From: Acidobacteriota bacterium
GTDB lineage: Bacteria > Acidobacteriota > Terriglobia > Terriglobales > Acidobacteriaceae
Direction: 5' to 3'
Length of the DNA stretch: 5,114 bases
Assembly: GCA_019247235.1 (NCBI GenBank)
Contig: JAFAPG010000438.1
Span: 1-5,114, forward strand
Shown: positions 1-5,114 of the stretch, piece after piece
How the letters are laid out: every line of letters begins with the position of its first letter
Position numbering within the stretch: the stretch's first letter is position 1
The notes under the pieces: model-generated
What the model was told of the DNA's origin: nothing
Database searches by the model: none
What the model saw: the letters and a program-made list of their open reading frames with translations, nothing else
Made by a program: the position numbers and the translations under genes

Positions 1-552
1 GACATTGCTGCGGGTATGGTCTTTGCCAGCCTTATCACTTATTTCATCATGCTCTCGACTGCGGCCACGCTATTTACAACCGGCAAGACTGAGATCAGCA
101 CGGCTGCACAGGCAGCCCAAGCTTTGGTGCCCATCGCGGGAAAAATGGCGGGAATTCTTTTCACCATAGGAGTGGTGAGCGTTGGATTCATCGCCGTACC
201 CATCATGACGACCGGAGCTGCCTATGCTGTGTGCCAGGCGCTCGGTTGGAGGCAGGGCCTTCACTACCAACCGCAAGAGGTCAAACGGTTCAGCGCAGTT
301 ATCCTGGTTTCGACGGCCATTGCCATGTCCCTCAACTTCCTTGGCATCAATCCCATGAAGGCCTTGGTCTGGTCTTCGATGGCACAAGGCTTGTCAGCGC
401 CAATCTTTATGTGGCTGGTGATGCGTATCACCAACAATCGAAAGATCATGGGCACATGGGTGAATACCCGCCCATTGAACGCGCTTGGCTGGATCACCAC
501 CATGGCCATGTTCGCCGCGGCTGTTGGGCTCTTTACCAGTTGGCTTATATGA
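1..552 (+). CDS. NRAMP-family divalent metal cation transporter, C-terminal part (5' end outside window)
   Basis: Reading frame 1 is open from base 1 and ends at TGA 550-552, giving 183 residues of a polytopic membrane protein; the first in-frame ATG (base 16) is internal. About five hydrophobic segments are visible: near residues 4-25, 48-78, 97-116, 119-140 and 158-183, with the C-terminus running straight out of the last one. The wording (an AATLF-TTGKTEISTAAQAAQAL stretch, then a glycine-rich helix with VPIMTTGAAYAV, then LNFLGINPMKALVWSS) matches the second half of bacterial Nramp-fold transporters, roughly TM7 to TM11. The diagnostic DPGN (TM1) and MPH (TM6) metal-site motifs would lie upstream and cannot be checked. 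The family imports Mn2+, Fe2+ or related ions with protons across the inner membrane; the ion here is unknown. It converges on the CE15 gene and looks functionally separate from it. Confidence 0.88.
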   Translation, partial: DIAAGMVFASLITYFIMLSTAATLFTTGKTEISTAAQAAQALVPIAGKMAGILFTIGVVSVGFIAVPIMTTGAAYAVCQALGWRQGLHYQPQEVKRFSAVILVSTAIAMSLNFLGINPMKALVWSSMAQGLSAPIFMWLVMRITNNRKIMGTWVNTRPLNALGWITTMAMFAAAVGLFTSWLI

Positions 553-905
553 TTTTGGAAGAGCCGGCCAGAGGCGCCTACCCCTCCTGCTCCGCATTCA
601 GTTGAAGCTGCTGTTGCTTCTTTGATTCACTCTTCGGAACGCTACACTTGACTCGGCTCTGCTTGGAACTTCAAAAAATAATATATCGGAAAGAGATAGA
701 CCTCCCCGCTTGATGATTGCACCTCGGGTCTCGCCAGTGTGCCGCTACACGGCCGACATGTGGCGCCGCTCACCCCTGCGCTGCTGCCATGACCTCCGCG
801 CTCATCTCGATGGGCCGATGAAATAAGACGAAATGAACGACTGAGTGCAGGTGCCTGCTGCCGAGACGGCTCAAGGGACAAGGTCCATGCCATATTGTCG
901 GATTT
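553..905. other. Convergent intergenic region with no supported gene
   Basis: This 353-base gap separates the 3' ends of the transporter (+) and the CE15 gene (-). Open frames in it (for example 642-893 on the minus strand) have no Shine-Dalgarno and no recognisable protein. It holds an AT-rich patch at about 671-687, a hairpin-capable inverted repeat CGCTACA (743-749) / TGTGGCG (759-765, one G-T pair, 9-nt loop), and a near-palindrome GCAGGTGCCTGC (847-858). No classical intrinsic terminator for the CE15 gene is visible on the minus strand after its stop. I see no tRNA, CRISPR or insertion-sequence signature. Confidence 0.6.
604..623 (+). terminator. Weak candidate terminator hairpin after the metal transporter gene
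   Basis: GAAGC (604-608) and GCTTC (616-620) form a 5-bp stem with a 7-nt loop, followed by only three T residues. It lies 52 nt past the transporter stop. The stem is short and the T-tract poor, so this may be chance. Confidence 0.22.
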
Positions 906-2468
906 TCATGGAGAGGCTTGAGCATAAATCGAATGGCGGCCCAGGAACCGATCCGCCCACCCAAGGAAATATTTCATGTTGGGCGCATCCGTGTGTCCAC
1001 CGTCGTGTTGGCGCCACGCGAGCTGCCCACCCAAAAGACTGGTATTGACGGGAGGCATATTGTCTGCGCTGTAGTTCTCAAGGGGATCGAGCCCCTTCGC
1101 GCCAAGCAGAGGCCAGACCGGGTTGGCAGCCAGGGTTGCCATAAAACTGCCTTTATGGTCCAGCCAGTGCGCGTCACCCTTCTCCGGTACGCCATAGCTA
1201 ATGAAGGTCAATCGTGGTGCGCACAAGGCGATCAACTCATTTGAGTCAACTGGCAACTCGGATGCGTTCTTTGTGCCGAAGGCGGAATCGGACGCCGCAT
1301 ATTTCATGAAGTTACCCGCCATCCAGTAATATCCGCCGCCCGCGAGGCTCTCGACGGCTTCTCCGTAATTACGCCGGAGAAGGGTGGCGCCACCCTTTCC
1401 CGATGACCCTACCAACACCGCGGCAAAACGCGGATCAAAGGCCATCGTAACCAATGCGGCCTTGCCGTATCGTGAGACTCCTTCAATGCCAACGTGCTGC
1501 GCGTCGACCGCAGAATCGGTTTCGAGATAATCGAGCGCACGTCCCGCTCCCCAAGCCCATGCACGCAGAGCCCCCCAGTCCTCCGGCTTGCGCGGTTGGC
1601 CATGATTTACTAAGCCGATAATTCCCCGGGTCAGCCCGGCACCATTGTCAGCCTGGATACTAGAAGGATCGAGCAGAGCAAAGCCCCATCCATCAGAGAT
1701 CAGTTCCCAGGTATTCGGCGGATCCCCGTCGGCATTCATCTGCGGAGGTTGGAAAGGGCGAGGCATAGCGAACTCATAGGCGGGATGCTCTGCGAATAGG
1801 CTCTTGAGCGTTGGATCTTGCTGAATCAAGAGGGCCTTGAACGCTGCATTGAGCCGCTCGAATTGTTCCGCGGAAGGCTGGTTGGGCGCGGGAAATTGAG
1901 CGGGGGCAAACATCACCAGGACGGGAACCGGCTTGTTGGCATTCGCAGGCGTCACCAAAATCATGTGAACGTTCACGCTAATCTGCGGATAGCTGGAGTT
2001 ATCGACTTGTCCGATGACCTGTTTGGCGACTACCGGGTTGAACCCAACCCGTTCTTGGTCAACCGCGGTTACTGACCACTTTACCTTGGGAGTAGTTTTT
2101 GGCACCCGGCCGTAGACGCAACACTCGAAGCCCTCGATGATTTCCGCGCGGCGCTTTTGCCAAAGTTCCGGGGTGGTCACCTTCGTACCGTCGTTGAGAG
2201 AGAGCGCCTCAGGAACTTTGGGAAACGGAGTGGCTTTGCTTTCGTCATAGTTAGCGTGATTGGGAGCTCGTTCATCACCGCTCGGGCCGGGCCGCAAAGC
2301 CCGTATTCCCAGCTGATGCATCATGTTCTGCTGATCTTGTTCGGCGGTGAATGTTACCGGGGGGGCAGCGTCGGAGTTCGCTCCAGACTGCGCCCAGCTG
2401 CCGAGACTCGACAGCGTAAAGATCATCAGGAGCAAAACTGTATTCATCGTGCGCTCAGACTTTCCCAT
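906..2468 (-). CDS. Secreted CE15-family glucuronoyl esterase-like alpha/beta hydrolase
   Basis: The 520-residue product begins with a signal peptide (basic n-region, hydrophobic residues 10-22, likely cleavage after SWA, residues 24-26). An N-terminal module (about 39-120) with QLGIRALRPG and a RRAEII-F-YGRVP stretch leads into an alpha/beta hydrolase domain. The nucleophile elbow GVSRYGKAAL gives Ser332, with Arg333 and Lys336 at +1 and +4 as in glucuronoyl esterases; SSGKGGATLLRR follows at 355-366. His492 (HDGGH, 488-492) is the likely catalytic His. CE15 enzymes cleave esters between lignin alcohols and 4-O-methylglucuronic acid on glucuronoxylan, outside the cytoplasm. Odd point: the usual Glu 23 residues after the Ser is Ser355, so Asp437 (HWLDHKG) may act as the acid. 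The start at 2468 is chosen for GGAGG (2473-2477) four bases upstream; Met8 is too far from it. Such proteins are often annotated as acetylxylan esterase, so substrate is uncertain. It is divergent from the SGNH-CE4 gene. Confidence 0.85.
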   Translation of the reverse strand: MGKSERTMNTVLLLMIFTLSSLGSWAQSGANSDAAPPVTFTAEQDQQNMMHQLGIRALRPGPSGDERAPNHANYDESKATPFPKVPEALSLNDGTKVTTPELWQKRRAEIIEGFECCVYGRVPKTTPKVKWSVTAVDQERVGFNPVVAKQVIGQVDNSSYPQISVNVHMILVTPANANKPVPVLVMFAPAQFPAPNQPSAEQFERLNAAFKALLIQQDPTLKSLFAEHPAYEFAMPRPFQPPQMNADGDPPNTWELISDGWGFALLDPSSIQADNGAGLTRGIIGLVNHGQPRKPEDWGALRAWAWGAGRALDYLETDSAVDAQHVGIEGVSRYGKAALVTMAFDPRFAAVLVGSSGKGGATLLRRNYGEAVESLAGGGYYWMAGNFMKYAASDSAFGTKNASELPVDSNELIALCAPRLTFISYGVPEKGDAHWLDHKGSFMATLAANPVWPLLGAKGLDPLENYSADNMPPVNTSLLGGQLAWRQHDGGHTDAPNMKYFLGWADRFLGRHSIYAQASP

Positions 2469-2472
2469 GGTG

Positions 2473-2477
2473 CCTCC
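2473..2477 (-). promoter_or_regulatory. Shine-Dalgarno site fixing the CE15 start
   Basis: On the minus strand GGAGG lies four bases before the ATG at 2468-2466. The alternative Met8 codon (2447-2445) would be 25 bases away, so the first ATG is favoured even though the spacing is slightly short. Confidence 0.65.
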
Positions 2478-2512
2478 GCGATGGTTTTGAGAGCCACATT
2501 AGTTCAGGAGTC

Positions 2513-2518
2513 ATATTA
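2513..2518 (-). promoter_or_regulatory. Possible -10 element (TAATAT) for the CE15 gene
   Basis: Read on the minus strand this is TAATAT, one base off TATAAT if transversion at one position is allowed, 44 bases before the CE15 ATG. No convincing -35 hexamer sits 16-18 bases upstream (the position reads GACGGT). It could be an activator-dependent promoter or chance AT-richness in an otherwise GC-rich stretch. Confidence 0.25.
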
Positions 2519-2663
2519 AACCCACCGAGCGCAAAACCGTCGCTCAAAAAATTGACGGCGCGACGACCCGTTCGTCCCTCGTTGTGCGGTGCGCGGGCGC
2601 GACGTCGGCGGGAACTCTTAACGGGAATTGATGGCCAAGATCGAGACACGCTCCCACTTGCCC

Positions 2664-2693
2664 TTGACAAAAAAATGCACGCCGCAATATAGT
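2664..2693 (+). promoter_or_regulatory. Near-consensus sigma70 promoter for the SGNH-CE4 gene
   Basis: A perfect -35 hexamer TTGACA (2664-2669) is followed after 18 bases by TATAGT (2688-2693), a five-of-six match to the -10 consensus. Transcription would begin near 2700, about 195 bases before the proposed TTG start at 2895. The element lies inside the upstream in-frame extension of the reading frame (from 2628), which argues that this extension is not translated. A box pair this good suggests substantial basal transcription unless a repressor acts; no clear operator palindrome was found. Confidence 0.6.
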
Positions 2694-2699
2694 TCGTGC

Positions 2700-2894
2700 C
2701 GCAAACTTAAGACCCAGTATTGGCGAGGAAGTGTTCCGCGCGCGGTTTTGAGCCGGGTCGCAAGAAGACGTTGGGTCCCGAGCATCGGCGCAGAAATCAC
2801 AGCCTGGCGGGAGGATATCTCCGACCGCGAAAGATGGGGCAAGCGGACTGGGTTAGGATGGTACACGAATTTTCGAGAAGTTCGAGGAAGGACC
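2700..2894 (+). other. Long 5' leader of the SGNH-CE4 gene, no recognised riboswitch
   Basis: This is the stretch between the predicted transcription start and the TTG start. It is open in the downstream frame but codes for an Arg-rich, low-complexity sequence matching no family I know. ACCCAGT (2712-2718) and ACTGGGT (2847-2853) are perfectly complementary and could close a large folded leader, but a 7-bp match over this length is expected by chance. No conserved riboswitch or T-box signature was seen. With 2469-2699 it makes up the 426-base divergent control region. Confidence 0.35.
2884..2892 (+). promoter_or_regulatory. Shine-Dalgarno site deciding a TTG start at 2895
   Basis: GAGGAAGGA precedes TTG 2895-2897. 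The GAGG core (2884-2887) is seven bases from the TTG, a good spacing. The TTG is in frame with the long coding region and is followed directly by a signal peptide, so this site is what fixes the start. Confidence 0.65.
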
Positions 2895-5006
2895 TTGTCG
2901 ATCGAATATTCTTTACGCAAACTCCTAGTGAGCTTCGTTGCCGCATTGGCCGCGTTTCCATCCGCAGCTTTTAGCGCGGAATCGGTCACAGGAGTTCGCT
3001 GGGTTGGATCCTGGGCGGCATCTCAACAGTTAGTTGAACCACGCAACTCACTCGATGTGGCAGATCTTCGCGATTCCACACTTCGTCAGATCGTCCACGT
3101 GTCGATAGGGGGAGAGGAGCTTCGGCTGCGGCTTTCGAACCGCTTCGGTACGATGCCCCTACACTTGACATCGGTTCATCTGGCGCGGCCGGTGGGGGTA
3201 GGCTCGAATCGAATCGACCCAGCCAGCGATAAGCCGCTTACCTTCTCAGGCTCGCCCGAGGTCACCATCCCCGCGCGCGCCGACTACTTGTCTGATCCGG
3301 TCTCGTTTGTCCTCGCCCCGCTCTCCGATGTGGCCATCACGCTACATCTCGACACGGCTCCGGCCGAGCAGACTGGGCACCCAGGTTCCCGCACAACTTC
3401 CTTCTTCGTCCATGGCGATCAGGTGTCGTCGCCTGAGTTCAGTGGCGAAAAAACCGTTGAGCACTGGTATTTCATCGCTGGAATTGACGTGCTCGCTCCA
3501 TCACAGGCGAGGGCACTCGTGGTACTTGGCGATTCGATTACCGACGGTCACGGGGCCACCACCAATGGCAACGACCGCTGGACCGACGTGCTCGCACGGC
3601 GTCTTGAAAGCGAGCCACGGACGAAGCAGTTAGCTGTTCTCAACCACGGGGTGGGAGGCAATCGCCTGTTGACGGACGGTATAGGACCGAATGCGTTGTC
3701 GCGCTTCGATCACGATGTGCTTACCCAGCCAGGGGTCCGCTATCTCATTGTGCTCGAGGGCGTCAATGACCTTGGCATGTTAGGCCGTACTGGCGAAGTA
3801 TCTCGCGAGCAGCATGATGAATTGGTTCGGGGGGTGAGAGGTGCGTACGAGCAAATGACGGCTCGCGCCCACACGCAGGGAATCGAAGTGATTGGTGCGA
3901 CCATCATGCCATTTGTAGGTTCGGCCTTCTATCATCCTGGGGCGGCCGGCGAGGCTGATCGACAGACGATCAATACTTGGATCCGCACCCCGGGGCACTT
4001 TGACGGGGTCATCGACTTTGACAAAATCGTCCGCGACCCAGCGCATCCGGATCGGTTACTCCCGACGTTTGATTCTGGGGATCATCTGCATCCATCGCCC
4101 GCAGGATACGCCGCAATGGCCAACGGCATCCCGCTTTCGTTATTTTCATCCGCAGAGCCAGCACCCGAGTTGGCCATCACCTTCGATGATTTACCCGCGC
4201 ACGGGCCTCTGCCTGCGGGAGAGACTCGCCAGGCTGTGATCTCGAAACTGATCGCCGCCTTGCGCGATGCCCATCTTCCGCCTACATATGGTTTCGTGAA
4301 TGCTTTGCGCATTCAGGAACAGCCAGGCGATCGAGCGGTGCTCGAGGCCTGGCGCTCCGCGGGCAATCCTCTTGGCAACCATAGCTGGTCGCACATGGAC
4401 CTCAACCGGCATGCGCTCGCGGAGTTCGAGCAGGACGTGACTCAGGATGAGCCGGTTTTAAGCCAACTGATGACAGATGGCGACTGGCATTGGTTCCGCT
4501 ATCCCTTCCTTTCCGAAGGAGACACGCCGGAGAAGAAAGCCGGCTTTCGGGGGTTCCTCCGCGAACATGGCTACAAGATTGCCGCGGTAACCATGAGCTT
4601 CGCCGACTACCTCTGGAATGAGCCGTATGCGCGCTGTCAAACCAAAGGCGATCGGGCGGCTGAAGAGAACCTTGAGAGCAGCTACCTTGCCGCCGCCAGC
4701 CAGAGCATCGACTACTCTCGGAGTCTCTCGCGCTCTTTATATGGCCGGGACATTCCGTATGTATTGCTCATGCATGTGGGCGCATTTGATGCCCAGATGT
4801 TGCCACGATTGCTCGAACTCTATCGTTCTCGCGGTTTTCAATTCGTAACCCTTCCCCAGGCAGAGGGTGACGCATTTTATCTCGGGGATACCGACCTTGA
4901 TCTTCCGGTTGGCCCGGATACGCTTGAACAAATGATGAATGCCCGTCAAATGCCGCTGCCTGCTCGTACCGATTTCGCTTCCCAGCTGGCTTCCTTGTGT
5001 CGTTAG
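2895..5006 (+). CDS. Secreted bifunctional SGNH hydrolase / CE4 polysaccharide deacetylase fusion
   Basis: From TTG 2895 the product is 703 residues; the frame stays open back to 2628. Residues 1-28 are a signal peptide (n-region ending RK, hydrophobic 10-21, likely cut after AFSA). Residues 34-200 are the beta-rich N-terminal part of XynE-like SGNH hydrolases (WVGSWAASQ, RLRLSNRFG). The SGNH blocks follow: GDS with nucleophile Ser214, GGN (254-256) with Gly254 and Asn256, GVND with Asn291, and DHLH with Asp396 and His399. After a linker of about seven residues (418-424) a NodB/CE4 domain starts: TFDD (Asp431 base, Asp432 metal), HSWSH (His496, His500 metal), RYPF (535-538) and LMH (His627), with a short C-terminal tail. 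Both catalytic sets look complete. By family, the first domain should remove acyl or acetyl esters and the second metal-dependent O- or N-acetyl groups from a polysaccharide; the real substrate is unknown. Divergence from the CE15 gene suggests hemicellulose de-esterification. Other possible roles are peptidoglycan or exopolysaccharide modification. Confidence 0.87.
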   Translation: MSIEYSLRKLLVSFVAALAAFPSAAFSAESVTGVRWVGSWAASQQLVEPRNSLDVADLRDSTLRQIVHVSIGGEELRLRLSNRFGTMPLHLTSVHLARPVGVGSNRIDPASDKPLTFSGSPEVTIPARADYLSDPVSFVLAPLSDVAITLHLDTAPAEQTGHPGSRTTSFFVHGDQVSSPEFSGEKTVEHWYFIAGIDVLAPSQARALVVLGDSITDGHGATTNGNDRWTDVLARRLESEPRTKQLAVLNHGVGGNRLLTDGIGPNALSRFDHDVLTQPGVRYLIVLEGVNDLGMLGRTGEVSREQHDELVRGVRGAYEQMTARAHTQGIEVIGATIMPFVGSAFYHPGAAGEADRQTINTWIRTPGHFDGVIDFDKIVRDPAHPDRLLPTFDSGDHLHPSPAGYAAMANGIPLSLFSSAEPAPELAITFDDLPAHGPLPAGETRQAVISKLIAALRDAHLPPTYGFVNALRIQEQPGDRAVLEAWRSAGNPLGNHSWSHMDLNRHALAEFEQDVTQDEPVLSQLMTDGDWHWFRYPFLSEGDTPEKKAGFRGFLREHGYKIAAVTMSFADYLWNEPYARCQTKGDRAAEENLESSYLAAASQSIDYSRSLSRSLYGRDIPYVLLMHVGAFDAQMLPRLLELYRSRGFQFVTLPQAEGDAFYLGDTDLDLPVGPDTLEQMMNARQMPLPARTDFASQLASLCR
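2985..4145 (+). other. SGNH (GDSL-like, XynE-type) hydrolase domain of the fusion protein
   Basis: This covers residues 31-417 of the 703-residue product. A beta-sandwich-like lead-in is followed by the SGNH fold with all four signature residues present: Ser214, Gly254, Asn291 (the fold's Asn lies in the G-x-N-D block) and His399, with Asp396 completing the Asp-x-x-His dyad. The layout matches stand-alone secreted SGNH proteins that end just after an AGYxAMA helix, seen here as AGYAAMA (403-409), so the domain appears full-length. Confidence 0.8.
4167..4860 (+). other. CE4 / NodB polysaccharide deacetylase domain of the fusion protein
   Basis: This covers about residues 425-655. It begins with the first NodB beta strand (LAITFDD) and retains the metal Asp-His-His set (Asp432, His496, His500), the catalytic base Asp431, the Arg of the RxPF motif (Arg535) and the C-terminal L-x-H (His627). 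The motif-4 region reads MSFADYLWNEPYARC (567-581) rather than the classical D-x-x-DW, which I believe is usual in this subgroup. The start looks like that of a stand-alone deacetylase lacking only its own signal peptide. Confidence 0.8.
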
Positions 5007-5037
5007 TGTTCCTTACAAACGCAAAACCTGTCGCGAC

Positions 5038-5109
5038 TAGAGCGAAACCATCAATAGCGATTCTGGCGACCTCGCCCGCTCTACGAGCGACGAGTGTGAA
5101 ATCTTTTTT
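5038..5109 (+). terminator. Possible terminator region after the SGNH-CE4 gene
   Basis: CGCTC (5077-5081) and GAGCG (5085-5089) form a tight 5-bp hairpin with a TAC loop; six T residues follow at 5104-5109, but 14 bases away. TAGAGCG (5038-5044) can pair instead with CGCTCTA (5077-5083). The spacing is wrong for a classical intrinsic terminator, so this is only a candidate. Confidence 0.25.
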
Positions 5110-5114
5110 CGTCA

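Noticed and set aside
648..684. TTGACT (648-653) with TAATAT (679-684) as a promoter in the convergent gap
   Set aside because: The spacer is 25 bases, far from 16-18, and no gene follows on that strand.
743..765. Inverted repeat CGCTACA/TGTGGCG as a terminator
   Set aside because: It contains a G-T pair, has a 9-nt loop and no T-tract on either strand, and lies over 140 bases from the CE15 stop.
847..858. Near-palindrome GCAGGTGCCTGC as an operator or terminator
   Set aside because: The centre does not match, a fold would have only a 4-bp stem, and it sits beyond a 3' end with no gene to control.
642..893. Minus-strand open frame of 83 codons in the gap between transporter and CE15 genes
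   Set aside because: No Shine-Dalgarno before its ATG, no recognisable domain, and Ser/Pro/Arg-rich composition typical of a spurious frame in GC-rich DNA.
2834..2974. Small plus-strand ATG frame (46 codons) overlapping the start of the fusion gene, a possible leader peptide
   Set aside because: Poor ribosome-binding context, no run of regulatory codons, and it extends well into the signal-peptide coding region in another frame.
2618..2989. Minus-strand open frame of 123 codons across the fusion gene's leader and signal peptide
   Set aside because: It is antisense to a well-supported promoter, start site and signal peptide, and its product matches no family I know.
4140..4170. SGNH-CE4 junction as a frameshift or lost stop between two genes
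   Set aside because: The frame is continuous, with no Shine-Dalgarno, start codon or signal peptide for a second gene at the junction, and both domains are in the same frame. A base-call error cannot be wholly excluded without reads.

Overview
The window (about 57% GC by eye, three protein genes, no RNA genes or mobile elements seen) looks like a chromosomal piece of a plant-polymer-degrading soil bacterium. The wording of the CE15 esterase N-terminus and of the polysaccharide deacetylase domain resembles sequences I associate with Acidobacteriota (Acidobacteriaceae/Terriglobales type). That assignment is from memory of family sequences, not from a search.

Layout. Bases 1-552 (+) are the C-terminal 183 codons of an NRAMP-type divalent metal transporter whose start lies outside the window. 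Bases 553-905 are a gene-free convergent gap. Bases 906-2468 (-) encode a secreted 520-residue CE15 (glucuronoyl esterase-like) alpha/beta hydrolase. Bases 2469-2894 are a divergent control region with a near-consensus sigma70 promoter (TTGACA/TATAGT) pointing right, and a leader of about 195 nt. Bases 2895-5006 (+) encode a secreted 703-residue protein that joins two catalytic domains: an N-terminal XynE-like SGNH hydrolase and a C-terminal CE4/NodB polysaccharide deacetylase. The reading frame extends upstream to 2628, but the -35/-10 elements lie inside that extension, and a TTG at 2895 with a good Shine-Dalgarno and signal peptide is the better start. The last 108 bases are intergenic, with weak hairpins.

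How the genes work together (inference). The two divergent genes bring together three ester- or amide-removing active sites, all predicted to be exported: CE15 (uronoyl esters such as lignin-glucuronoxylan cross-links), SGNH (probably O-acetyl or other acyl esters) and CE4 (O- or N-acetyl groups on polysaccharides). This reads as a small de-esterification locus that strips substituents from hemicellulose or a related decorated glycan; no glycosidase is visible in the window. The metal transporter appears unrelated, although CE4 enzymes need a divalent metal.

Most noteworthy: the SGNH-CE4 fusion with both catalytic sets intact and a linker of only about seven residues; a CE15 protein that has Ser at the canonical catalytic-acid position; and the start-site/leader question for the fusion gene.
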